A stretch of 64,000 nucleotides of DNA from Sphingobacteriales bacterium (GTDB lineage Bacteria > Bacteroidota > Bacteroidia > Chitinophagales > CAIOSU01), in NCBI GenBank assembly GCA_027486795.1, contig JAIXOI010000055.1, positions 55,015 through 119,014 of the forward strand, in the 5' to 3' direction. The notes beneath the pieces were generated by a model that worked only from the letters and a program-made list of their open reading frames with translations, had not been told where the DNA came from and ran no database searches. Shown here piece after piece: positions 44,095 through 51,863 of this stretch. Position numbers and translations under genes: made by a program. Each line of letters starts with the position of its first letter. Position 1 is the stretch's first letter.

Positions 44095-45603
44095 CTACTC
44101 CACCAGCAACTTCCCATTAACGGCCTTGCCGCCGCTGCCAATGCGATAAACGTAAATGCCCGGCGACAACCCTTCCAAATTTATCGTCCATTCACCGAAG
44201 CCGTAAGGGTTGAGTGAGTGCTTTTGGGTGATGATAGCTTGGCCGGATAGGCCAAATAGTGTAAAGTCTATCTCAGCATTGGGCGTGCCGTGGTTGAGCA
44301 GCACACGCGCGGTATATTTGGCAGGGTTGGGGTAAACGGTTATTTGCGGCCCAGAGGTTTCAATGGGCTGTATGCCCACCTCGGTGATGGTATCGCAGCC
44401 AGGCACGAGGCACCCCATACTGTCGAGCTTTAATAACCAGAAGTCTTGTTCAGTAGAGTCTCCGAGGGCGGGGTCTCTTTGAGTGTTCCCAAAACATAAG
44501 ATATCCCCATTTAGTGTGTCAAGTTTAATATCATAGAAGTAGCAAGTACTGTAAAGTCCCGAAATGGTGTTGTCATTAAATGAGTATTCCCGATACCATA
44601 ATACATTTCCAAGACTATCAAGTTTTGCCACATTTCCATTTACTCTATTGAACTTGTTGATACCGGCTATGAAGATACTGTTGTCTTGCGCAACTCTAGC
44701 TTGAAAAATATATCCGTACCAATCAATCAATTTTCTCCATACTACAATTCCGTTGGAATCTAATGTTGTGACAAATACGGCGTCTTGCAGCGTATCTAAT
44801 CTTCCCCACATTACTAATTTGTCTCCCCTTAGATTTCTATCTATGCCAGCCTCTTTATCAAAACCATTGGTGCCGTATAACTGTATATCTACAACTGCAC
44901 CTGATGTATCTAATTTCATCAAAAATGGATCGCTGCTGTTACTGTAGCTGGTTGTGTATCCCGATAAATATATGGTATCCTCCATTGCTATAACTGATTT
45001 ACCATAGTCATAAACACCCCCTCCATATAACCAAGTGTTAACGGTATTTCCTAACGTATCTAATATCCACACAAATACTTTTAAATTACCTGGGGCAAAC
45101 GACCTAGTGCCCCCTGTAATATATATAAGGCTTCTATTTGAATCATAATAAATGCTATTAGGCAAATCCTGCTTTTTACCACCAAACATTTTAGACCAAA
45201 GAGTGTCACCTTCAGAACTAACTTTAGTAACCAAGACGTCTTCAGACTCACTGGACGTATCAGCATATGCCCCAGCAATATAGTAAGAACCATTTCCATC
45301 ACTTGTAACCCCACCCGCCCCATAGTTTATGGTTCGAGTTATGCCTAATCCACCATAGCTCTTAGCCCATAACAGGTTCCCATTAAAATCCACTTTCAAG
45401 ATTTTGGTAATAAAAGTTGGATCGGTTTGGCTGGCTGGGCCTGTTCCAAAAAGTATGTACCCATCAACTACTTTATAGGCAGCTGCCCCAAGCTCACTCC
45501 CATAGTTTATGTCATAAGCTTTGCTGAAAGTATTCTGTGCGTAGGAAACCAAGGTGGTTCCAACGCACAGAAGAATTATCAAAAACGCTTGCCAAATTTT
45601 CAT
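44095..45603 (-). CDS. Secreted beta-propeller-like protein with type A T9SS sorting domain
   Basis: 502 residues from ATG 45603, whose first base overlaps the upstream stop (TGATG). Signal peptide 'MKIWQAFLIILLCVGTTLVSYAQ' (in part). The mature part shows repeats of the SBBP/delta-60 type: 'ILKVDFNGNLLWAKSYGG', 'VTKVSSEGDTLWSKMFGG', LDTSGAVVDIQLYGT. The C-terminus is a type A sorting domain (VYPNPAKYTARVLL, LFGLSGQAIIT, GIYVYRIG). Exported by the T9SS; function at the surface unknown. Just upstream lies the orphan tail of a second T9SS protein. Confidence 0.78.
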   Translation of the reverse strand: MKIWQAFLIILLCVGTTLVSYAQNTFSKAYDINYGSELGAAAYKVVDGYILFGTGPASQTDPTFITKILKVDFNGNLLWAKSYGGLGITRTINYGAGGVTSDGNGSYYIAGAYADTSSESEDVLVTKVSSEGDTLWSKMFGGKKQDLPNSIYYDSNRSLIYITGGTRSFAPGNLKVFVWILDTLGNTVNTWLYGGGVYDYGKSVIAMEDTIYLSGYTTSYSNSSDPFLMKLDTSGAVVDIQLYGTNGFDKEAGIDRNLRGDKLVMWGRLDTLQDAVFVTTLDSNGIVVWRKLIDWYGYIFQARVAQDNSIFIAGINKFNRVNGNVAKLDSLGNVLWYREYSFNDNTISGLYSTCYFYDIKLDTLNGDILCFGNTQRDPALGDSTEQDFWLLKLDSMGCLVPGCDTITEVGIQPIETSGPQITVYPNPAKYTARVLLNHGTPNAEIDFTLFGLSGQAIITQKHSLNPYGFGEWTINLEGLSPGIYVYRIGSGGKAVNGKLLVE

Positions 45604-45845
45604 CACTTTATTATTGATATCTTGCCATTCTGCACAACCTCACCGTTTTCAGTTATAAAAAACAGATACATCCCGTTTACAAATGGTGAAACGTCAATGT
45701 TCGTAGTCGCTTTTGATAATATTGTTTCATATTGTTTGGCCCCCATAATGTTAAAGATAGTGAAAACGGTGCTCGGGTTGCTTTCGTTTGCCGATTTGTA
45801 TTCCAGTATCAATTCATTTTGGGTAGGACCTGTGGAACATTTATT
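45603..45845 (-). pseudogene. Orphan type A T9SS sorting domain (remnant of a deleted gene)
   Basis: The frame is open from 45845 (after an in-frame TAG at 45846-45848) to the TGA at 45603-45605. It encodes about 80 residues that are almost exactly a type A sorting domain: PTQNELILEYKSA, FTIFNIMGAKQYET, 'NGMYLFFITENGEVV' and a final GKISIIK. There is no signal peptide and no cargo domain, and the usual YPNP has been lost. It is best read as the 3' end of a lost secreted-protein gene, cut about 120 bases from tRNA-Arg. A new small product cannot be excluded. Confidence 0.72.
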
Positions 45846-45887
45846 CTATTTTAATCCCTAGGAATTGCCTTCGTGATGGCTGCGTCG

Positions 45888-45905
45888 TTCGAACCCGGGT
45901 TCGAA
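45888..45905. repeat. 18-bp palindrome resembling paired tRNA T-arms
   Basis: ttcgaacccgggttcgaa is a perfect palindrome. GGTTCGAA is a T-loop sequence, so this may be a scrambled tRNA 3'-end remnant (an old attachment site) between the T9SS tail remnant and tRNA-Arg. It could instead be chance. Confidence 0.35.
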
Positions 45906-45912
45906 TCTTCCA

Positions 45913-45942
45913 CAAAAACAAAACCCTCCGAATTTCGAAGGG
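45913..45942 (-). terminator. Rho-independent terminator after tRNA-Arg
   Basis: On the minus strand cccttcg-aaatt-cggaggg forms a 7-bp stem (one G-U-type pair) followed by ttttgttttt. It lies 24 bases past the tRNA 3' end. Confidence 0.75.
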
Positions 45943-45965
45943 CTTGGCATTATTTAACTTCTCTG

Positions 45966-46039
45966 TGAACCCGGAGGGATTCGAACCCCCAACCAACAGA
46001 ACCGGAATCTATCATTCTATCCAATTGAACTACGGGTCC
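45966..46039 (-). tRNA. tRNA-Arg (anticodon CCG)
   Basis: 74 bases on the minus strand with acceptor stem ggacccg/cgggttc, an anticodon stem ataga/tctgt around loop ttccggt (anticodon CCG), a T arm ggggg-ttcgaat-ccctc, and A as discriminator. CCA not encoded. Reads CGG codons. Confidence 0.93.
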
Positions 46040-46060
46040 TTGCTTATTTCTAAGATGGTG

Positions 46061-46068
46061 CAAATTTA
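46061..46068 (-). promoter_or_regulatory. TAnnTTTG -7 element upstream of tRNA-Arg
   Basis: TAAATTTG on the minus strand, 21 bases before the tRNA 5' end, matches the -7 consensus. No clear -33 TTG. Confidence 0.45.
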
Positions 46069-46132
46069 ATACCTTTTACACTGAAATTGTAGCTGCGGTT
46101 GAATAGTTTTGCAGTTAACTAAAACTACCCCC

Positions 46133-46660
46133 ATGTCGCGCCACAAAACCCCAAAGGAAAGTGAAACCATTATGACCGAGATAGTGTTGCCCAACGACAC
46201 TAACGCGCTACATAACCTACGGGGCGGCAAAATTTTGCATTGGATGGATATTGCCTCGGCTATAGCCGCTGGCCGCCATGCAGAGGCAGTAGTGGTTACG
46301 GCCAGTGTTGATTCGGTATCGTTTGAGAACCCCATAAAACTGGGCGACGTGGTTACTATTAAAGCTACCGTTACTAGGGCGTTCCGCACTTCGTTAGAAA
46401 CCTACATTGAGGTAACGGCCGAAAACCTACCCAGCAAAACACACTACAAGTGCAACACGGCCTATTATACCTTTGTGGCGCTTGATAGCAACGGCAAACC
46501 AAAGGTAGTGGCCCCTGTAGAGCCTGAAACAGCAGAAGAGCAAGAAAAATTTGCAGGTGCTATGCGCCGCCGCGAGTTGCGCTTGGTATTGGCTGGCCGC
46601 ATGAAACCTGCCGAGGCCAAAGAATTGCAATCGCTTTTTGCCAACCTAGAGAAGTTGTAA
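46133..46660 (+). CDS. Acyl-CoA thioesterase (YciA-type hotdog fold)
   Basis: 175 residues from ATG 46133. It is a single hotdog domain with the family blocks 'LHNLRGGKILHWMDIASAIAA', 'VVTASVDSVSFENPIKLGDVV' and 'YIEVTAENLPSKTHYKCNTAY'. The Asp after HW in the central helix is the expected catalytic residue. It would hydrolyse acyl-CoA to free acid and CoA in the cytosol. The C-terminal 30 residues are charged and helical. Neighbours give no specific pathway, but several lipid-metabolism genes lie in this window. Confidence 0.87.
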   Translation: MSRHKTPKESETIMTEIVLPNDTNALHNLRGGKILHWMDIASAIAAGRHAEAVVVTASVDSVSFENPIKLGDVVTIKATVTRAFRTSLETYIEVTAENLPSKTHYKCNTAYYTFVALDSNGKPKVVAPVEPETAEEQEKFAGAMRRRELRLVLAGRMKPAEAKELQSLFANLEKL

Positions 46661-46723
46661 TTGGCTCCAAACATTTTTAAGTTTTTGCCTGTTGTTATGA
46701 AGTATTCTCTTCATTAACGAGCT

Positions 46724-47539
46724 ATGAATCAATTTATACAGCGCATTAATACCAATATTGAGCCTCTGCGCCAACAGATAATCAAGCATGAGTTGTACCA
46801 GCATATTGATGATTTGCCAAGTTTGCGCATATTCATGAAGCACCATGTTTTTGCGGTTTGGGATTTTATGTCCCTTTTAAAAACGCTGCAAAACAACCTT
46901 ACCTGTACTACAGTTCCTTGGTTTCCGGTGGGAAAAGCGGATACACGCTTTTTGATAAACGAAATTGTAGTTGGCGAAGAGTCGGATGTAGACATGGAGG
47001 GAAATAGAACCAGCCACTTTGAGCTGTACTTGCAAGCCATGAGGCAAAGTGGTGCCGATGTAAACCAGATAAATGTTTTTGGTAAGGAGTTATTGGAAAC
47101 GGGAAGTTTTGAATTAGCCTTCAGCAAGGCGGAGGTTTCGGATACGGTGAAAGACTTTGTTGATTATACGTTTAGTGTGATTGATAGTAAAAAAGCGCAC
47201 GTGCATGCGGCTGTTTTTACTTTTGGTAGAGAAGATTTGATACCAAGCATGTTTATTGCATTGGTAGATGACCTAAGCAATAAGCTACCAGAGCGTGTTG
47301 CTTTATTTAAGTATTACCTTGATAGGCATATTGAAATAGATGGCGATCACCACAGCCAACTGGCTATGGAAATGACCTCAATTTTATGTGGCGATAACGA
47401 AGATTATTGGCAAGAGGCTGAGGTTGCTATTTACACGGCACTGCAAAAGCGCTTGGGCTTATGGGACGGGGCTTTAGCGGAAATAAAAAGCTATAAAAAA
47501 CAAGCAACCCCTCAATTTTCAAACACTGCCGCCTGTTAA
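46724..47539 (+). CDS. DUF3050 family protein (haem-oxygenase-like fold)
   Basis: 271 residues. It follows DUF3050: 'LYQHIDDLPSLRIFMKHHVFAVWDFMSLLK', split as IDDLPSLRIFM and HHVFAVWDFMS here, 'PWFPVGKADTRFLINEIVVGEESD', KAHVHAAVFTFGRED and 'YYLDRHIEIDGDHHSQ'. Conserved His and Glu residues (HHVFAVWD, EIVVGEES, DGDHH) fit a di-iron haem-oxygenase-like oxidase site. Substrate unknown. It converges on a lipoprotein gene with 10 bases between. Confidence 0.8.
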   Translation: MNQFIQRINTNIEPLRQQIIKHELYQHIDDLPSLRIFMKHHVFAVWDFMSLLKTLQNNLTCTTVPWFPVGKADTRFLINEIVVGEESDVDMEGNRTSHFELYLQAMRQSGADVNQINVFGKELLETGSFELAFSKAEVSDTVKDFVDYTFSVIDSKKAHVHAAVFTFGREDLIPSMFIALVDDLSNKLPERVALFKYYLDRHIEIDGDHHSQLAMEMTSILCGDNEDYWQEAEVAIYTALQKRLGLWDGALAEIKSYKKQATPQFSNTAAC

Positions 47540-47549
47540 TCGTTATCCC

Positions 47550-48083
47550 TTACCTGCAAATATCATCTAACGTATTGGGCGTATTCGGCCTAAAAACCCT
47601 CGACGGTAAATAGCAAGCAGTGGCATTGCCGGGGCAGTAACCAGCCTCTTTGAGCAAACACACCGAGCCACTATACTCCAGCGTATCGCCATTGGTGAGC
47701 AAAAGCTGCACCCAGTAGGTGTAAACTCCGTTTACGGGTATGGTGGCCAACGAATCTTTTTTACCGTTCCAGATACTGGTGTAACCTGAGTCGATGGGTA
47801 GGTTGCGCAGGACGTTTAGCGTATCGGTGCCTTCAAGCACGGCACTGTTTATTTCGGCAGTAAAGTTGCTGTAGATATTGAATTCCGTTTCTTGGCTATC
47901 GCGGGCAGGCAAAAATAGGTTAGGTATATAAAAGGTATCGGTGCCGCTAATCTCAAATACGGCTTCGGTGCGGCAGCACTGGCTTATGTTGGCATAGGCA
48001 AGGCTACCCGCATAGGGGTCGTCTTTTTTGGCACATGATGCTAGTATAGCAATGCTTAGTAGTAACAGTATGCCTTTTCTCAT
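47550..48083 (-). CDS. Lipoprotein with a CHU_C-like beta-sandwich domain
   Basis: 177 residues with a lipoprotein signal (MRKGILLLLSIAILAS then C17). The folded part looks like a diverged gliding-associated C-terminal domain: 'YIPNLFLPARDSQETEFNIY' for FxPNxDGxND-F-I, 'TSIWNGKKDS' for WdG, 'VNGVYTYWVQL' for pxGvYxY, and 'EYSGSVCLLK' for GxVxLi. Unlike sorting domains it is followed by a Cys-containing tail of about 30 residues (six Cys overall in the mature part). It is probably an anchored module rather than a secretion signal. Function unknown. Confidence 0.6.
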   Translation of the reverse strand: MRKGILLLLSIAILASCAKKDDPYAGSLAYANISQCCRTEAVFEISGTDTFYIPNLFLPARDSQETEFNIYSNFTAEINSAVLEGTDTLNVLRNLPIDSGYTSIWNGKKDSLATIPVNGVYTYWVQLLLTNGDTLEYSGSVCLLKEAGYCPGNATACYLPSRVFRPNTPNTLDDICR

Positions 48084-48152
48084 ATCAGTTTTTATAGGTT
48101 GCTAATTTAGATGATAAATGTCAGTTTAGCACACATTTGACCGTTGGGCTTG

Positions 48153-48160
48153 TACCTTTG
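48153..48160 (+). promoter_or_regulatory. TAnnTTTG -7 element directly before the truncated haemoglobin gene
   Basis: TACCTTTG matches the -7 consensus. It ends 4 bases before the ATG, so transcription would begin at about the start codon and the mRNA would be leaderless. Confidence 0.45.
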
Positions 48161-48164
48161 TAGT

Positions 48165-48578
48165 ATGGAAACCCAAGAAAAACGGGAAATTAAAACCCGC
48201 GAAGATGTAAGTCTATTGGTGCGTAGCTTCTATGCCAAGATACGTGAGGATAACTTTATTGGTCATTTCTTCAACGAAACCATTACCGATTGGGAAGGGC
48301 ATTTAGAAAAGCTGACCGATTTTTGGACGGGCAACTTGCTTGGCATACCCGGTTACAAAGGCCGCCCGCCTATGGAGCACATAAAGCTTGATTATGCCTA
48401 CAAACATACCATTGAGCCTGCCCACTTTGGTCAGTGGCTCAACTTGTGGATAAACACCCTCGACGAAAAATTTACGGGCGATAAAGTGGATTTGGCTAAA
48501 GACAAAGCAAGGCAATTGGCCGAGTTTTTTATGTTCAGGATATACAATGCCCGCCCACAATCTGTTGGCGAACAATAA
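48165..48578 (+). CDS. Group III truncated haemoglobin
   Basis: 137 residues from ATG 48165. Group III (trHbP/CtrHb) features are the short helix A/B region 'VSLLVRSFYAKIREDNFIGHFF', 'WEGHLEKLTDFWTGNLLG' with distal-side residues, and the proximal region around 'KHTIEPAHFGQWLNLW' with the F8 histidine (AHF). Such proteins bind O2 or NO; the exact role in Bacteroidota is not settled. The HlyIII gene follows 72 bases downstream in the same direction. Confidence 0.88.
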   Translation: METQEKREIKTREDVSLLVRSFYAKIREDNFIGHFFNETITDWEGHLEKLTDFWTGNLLGIPGYKGRPPMEHIKLDYAYKHTIEPAHFGQWLNLWINTLDEKFTGDKVDLAKDKARQLAEFFMFRIYNARPQSVGEQ

Positions 48579-48650
48579 TTCCCTTACTTAACCGACTTAA
48601 TAAATTGACAGCGAGCAACTCTTTGCTGGCAAAAAGCGTATTATCTTTAA

Positions 48651-49331
48651 TTGATTAAAACAAATCTCTTAAGAGTGGGAAAACCAACATCAGTAGCACA
48701 AAGCTTTAAGGAGGAGTTAATGAACAGCCTAACCCACGGCTTGGGCTTTTTGCTGAGCGTGGCAGGGTTGCTTACGTTGGTTTTGTTGGCTTACGAAAAC
48801 GGCAATGCTTGGCAGATATCCAGTTTGGCGGTTTTCGGGGCAAGCCTTACCATACTCTACGGCGCATCAACACTTTACCACGTTGCAAAGCCCGGTAAAG
48901 TGAAGCAGTATTTGCGCATTTTCGACCATGCGGCTATTTATGTGCTTATTGCAGGTTCTTACACGCCATTTGCGCTTATTACCTTAAAGGAACATGGCGG
49001 TATTCCTTTGTTTTTTGTGCTATGGGGCATAACTATAGTGGGTGTTATTTTCAAAGTGTTTTTTGTAGGCCGGTTTAATCTGCTATCTACCATACTGTAC
49101 TTGGCCATGGGCTGGATGGCTGTATTTGTTTACGAGCCAATGCTGCATAATCTTCCTTTCAATGGGTTGGTGCTGCTAGTGGCTGGTGGCCTTAGTTACA
49201 CCCTCGGTACTGTGTTTTATTTGTGGGACCGTCTTCCGTTTAATCACGCCATTTGGCATCTATTTGTGCTTGGAGGCAGTATATGCCACTTTATGGCGGT
49301 GTATTATTCTTGTATGCCCGAACAGTGTTAA
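48651..49331 (+). CDS. Hemolysin III (PAQR/YqfA) family membrane protein
   Basis: 226 residues from TTG 48651. An ATG at 48720 behind an aggaggag sequence is possible but would cut the conserved EEL before NSLTHG. Seven membrane helices are seen. PAQR metal-site motifs are present: NSLTHGLGFLLS (His), GASTLYHV (Ser/His), FDHAAIYVLIAGSYTPF (Asp/His) and NHAIWHLFVLGGSICHF (His-x3-His). Bacterial members are linked to membrane lipid homeostasis rather than haemolysis. A TATCTTTA box lies at 48642. Confidence 0.88.
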   Translation: MIKTNLLRVGKPTSVAQSFKEELMNSLTHGLGFLLSVAGLLTLVLLAYENGNAWQISSLAVFGASLTILYGASTLYHVAKPGKVKQYLRIFDHAAIYVLIAGSYTPFALITLKEHGGIPLFFVLWGITIVGVIFKVFFVGRFNLLSTILYLAMGWMAVFVYEPMLHNLPFNGLVLLVAGGLSYTLGTVFYLWDRLPFNHAIWHLFVLGGSICHFMAVYYSCMPEQC

Positions 49332-49487
49332 GGGCTTCCTGCTGTTTTACTTTTTGAGATTGGTAAAGTTATTCTAAGGTTCATTTGGTCATTTTATATT
49401 ACGTTGACAAATAGGTCTTTCGTCTATTGTGTTTGGCAACAACGGCTTTTTGTAATATTTTAGCCAGCCTTAAACCAATCCTCACTA

Positions 49488-51110
49488 ATGAAAACTTCCA
49501 TATTAAGCCTACTGTTGTTGGCACCTTTCATGCTTTTTGCCCAACAGCACGACCGTTGCGCTTCTTTTGATATTGTAAACCATTGGGAGCAGCAATACCC
49601 TGGTACTAAGCAAAAGCTTGACGACGTAATCAAAACCGCGCAAAACCATAGTAAGCAACAAGATAAACGTAATGGTTCTCGCTCAGCGGATACTATATAC
49701 CGTATACCAGTAGTGGTGCACATTGTATACACTACTGCTGCAGAAAACTTGGCAGACTCTTTGGTTTACAGCCAGATTGAAGTATTGAACAAGGCTTTCC
49801 GCCGCGACAATGCAGATACCTCGGATACCCGTGCCGAATTCAAACCTTTTGCCGGCGACGCTGGTATTGAGTTTTATTTGGCAACCCTCGACCCTGATGG
49901 CAACCCCACCACCGGCATTACGCGCACCGTTGGCAACCCGCCACCGTTTTTTGGTTTCTCTCCGTTTGGCGATGAGGTTAAGAAAAACTCGACTGGTGGC
50001 AAAGATCCTTGGCCTACTGATAGGTATTTGAATATTTGGGTTTGTAACCTTTTTAATGGCCTTGGGGTGTTGGGTTATGCCTATCCACCAGTGGGTAACT
50101 TGAGCAACTGGCCAGCGGGTTCAACACCTGCCGATACTACCTTGCAAGGGGTGGTTATTTACCATGAAGTGTTTGGTTTCAATAATCCGTTGGCCTTGGC
50201 TAGCCCAGCATATAACATTGCTGCCGAAGGCAAAACTTGTGTGCACGAAGTGGCACACTACCTTGGTCTTCGCCACATTTGGGGAGATGGCCCATGTACC
50301 GAAGACGACTTTGTGAAAGATACTCCGGAAGCATCTGATAACTCGCAACAGCAGTGCAATTTTACTTTGAACCAATGTGCTCCAACCTGCCCGTTCTTGC
50401 CCGATTACCCGAACATGATTGAAAACTACATGGATTACAGTGCCGATTCGTGCATGAATATGTTTAGTTATGGTCAAATAGCGGTAATGAGGGGCATTTT
50501 GGCTACTTATCGAAGCCGCCTGCCCGAAATTACTTTTGGGGTTATTAAGCCTAATAGCGTTGGCGTTAGCCAGAATACTTTTGTAATCGGCAATACCGAT
50601 TCGTTGTTGGTTACCATTGACCTAACTCGTTGGGTAAATGGCACGGCGTATCCTTATGTGTTCTCCACTGGCGATTCCTTGAATAGCAATGTTACGGGTC
50701 CATTTACTGCTACTGATTGCCAACAAGTAGTATTATACCCAGGCGATTACTTGATTAACGCCGCTGGCGATACGCTATTCTTCAATCCTGGCGATACCGT
50801 TAGCCTATTTAGCGATGGTACGGTGCAAATTAACGAGTTCAGGCCTTCAGTGGGTATCAGCAATGTTACTGGCCCTGCTTTCAAAGTTTATCCTAACCCT
50901 GCAACAGGGGTGGTTTCAGTAAGTGTAGGCGGTGTCGCTCAAATTCAAGGCTTATCCATTATAAACCTTTTGGGCGAAACGGTATTTAATCAATCAACTA
51001 ATTTGGGTAGCTACACTACTGTTGATGTTAGTAGCTTGGTTGCGGGCATTTACCTAGTGCAACTGAAAACGGCACAAGGAATATCAGTGCAGCGATTGGT
51101 AATTGAATAA
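49488..51110 (+). CDS. Secreted M43-family zinc metalloprotease with type A T9SS sorting domain
   Basis: 540 residues with a signal peptide (MKTSILSLLLLAPFMLFAQ). The pappalysin/cytophagalysin catalytic motif is HEVAHYLGLRH (about 253-263), with the Met-turn NYMDYSADSCMNMF later. Before it lie the family blocks 'YRIPVVVHIVY' and 'SQIEVLNKAFRRDNADT'. The C-terminus is a type A sorting domain (VYPNPATGVVSVS, IINLLGETVF, GIYLVQL). It should be an active extracellular endopeptidase made as a pro-form. A perfect terminator follows. Confidence 0.93.
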   Translation: MKTSILSLLLLAPFMLFAQQHDRCASFDIVNHWEQQYPGTKQKLDDVIKTAQNHSKQQDKRNGSRSADTIYRIPVVVHIVYTTAAENLADSLVYSQIEVLNKAFRRDNADTSDTRAEFKPFAGDAGIEFYLATLDPDGNPTTGITRTVGNPPPFFGFSPFGDEVKKNSTGGKDPWPTDRYLNIWVCNLFNGLGVLGYAYPPVGNLSNWPAGSTPADTTLQGVVIYHEVFGFNNPLALASPAYNIAAEGKTCVHEVAHYLGLRHIWGDGPCTEDDFVKDTPEASDNSQQQCNFTLNQCAPTCPFLPDYPNMIENYMDYSADSCMNMFSYGQIAVMRGILATYRSRLPEITFGVIKPNSVGVSQNTFVIGNTDSLLVTIDLTRWVNGTAYPYVFSTGDSLNSNVTGPFTATDCQQVVLYPGDYLINAAGDTLFFNPGDTVSLFSDGTVQINEFRPSVGISNVTGPAFKVYPNPATGVVSVSVGGVAQIQGLSIINLLGETVFNQSTNLGSYTTVDVSSLVAGIYLVQLKTAQGISVQRLVIE

Positions 51111-51133
51111 ACCCATTTTCAAGACAGAATGAC

Positions 51134-51171
51134 AGAAGCAGGTTTCGTGCATACGAAACCTGCTTCTTTTT
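51134..51171 (+). terminator. Rho-independent terminator after M43 protease gene
   Basis: The perfect 15-bp stem agaagcaggtttcgt/acgaaacctgcttct has a 4-nt loop and a T-run. Confidence 0.92.
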
Positions 51172-51269
51172 GACCCTGTAGTAACCGATGGCATGGTTTG
51201 TGAAACCCTTTTCTGCAGTAACTTATTTATTATATTGTCGTTTAAAAAAGTAGGACAACTGGAGGCATT

Positions 51270-51680
51270 ATGCTTAAAGACATAGATTTTAAGAAAGTAA
51301 CAGATTTAGCGGTGGCTGTAGTGCCCGATGAAGCGGGTAGCCCAACGGACCCAGAGCAGTACAAGGTATATCTTATCAATACAGGTATAGAGCCAATTAC
51401 CAGCGTAATGGTTAGCTCTCATGGTTATGGTACTGTTGATGGCAAAGAAGTAAAAACTTCCGCCATTAGGCAACTGATTGAGTTAATTGGTGGCCAGCAG
51501 TTTATTGCTGTTGAGATTATTACCGAAGAGCTTAAACAGATTAATAATCAGTTTTGGGTAAGCTACTATCAGCGTGGGGAGCTTTTTGATAAAAAGTACG
51601 TCTTCGTTACCGAAAGTATCAACGAAGAATTTTTTACCCTTATACCGCTGTTGGGTAAGAAAGGCGTGATGATACGTTAA
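51270..51680 (+). CDS. Conserved Bacteroidota protein of unknown function
   Basis: 136 residues. It starts MLKDIDFKKVTDLAVAVVPDE, with an alternating-strand region 'YKVYLINTGIEPITSVMVSSHGYG' and a C-terminal 'YQRGELFDKKYVFV'. No signal peptide or membrane segment, so probably cytosolic. A ggagg sequence lies 8 bases before the ATG, which is uncommon in this window. I do not recognise a named family. The stop codon is merged with a heptad repeat arm. Confidence 0.65.
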   Translation: MLKDIDFKKVTDLAVAVVPDEAGSPTDPEQYKVYLINTGIEPITSVMVSSHGYGTVDGKEVKTSAIRQLIELIGGQQFIAVEIITEELKQINNQFWVSYYQRGELFDKKYVFVTESINEEFFTLIPLLGKKGVMIR

Positions 51681-51857
51681 TTTGAAAATTTGGAAATGTG
51701 ATAATTTGAAAATTCTTAGTTGCCAAGGTAAAATGCCTGAAATTGGCGCAATGCCATTGCCCGATAGTTTTAGCTTAAATTTGCATCTCATTGTGGTCGT
51801 CATGTATTATTGCGATTCCAATTTCCAAATTTTCAAATTGCCTAATTTTCAAATTGG
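51679..51857. repeat. Inverted pair of AATTTGA heptad arrays with a perfect 19-bp core
   Basis: aatttgaaaatttggaaat (51679-51697) and its exact reverse complement (51821-51839) lie inside longer 7-nt-period arms at 51679-51713 and 51819-51857. The ~105-bp spacer has no gene. It sits between the 136-residue protein and the pseudouridine synthase gene. Confidence 0.75.
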
Positions 51858-51863
51858 CTTAAT

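Noticed and set aside
48720..49331. HlyIII start at ATG 48720 behind a good Shine-Dalgarno-like sequence
   Set aside because: It would remove the conserved EEL before NSLTHG; kept as an alternative only.
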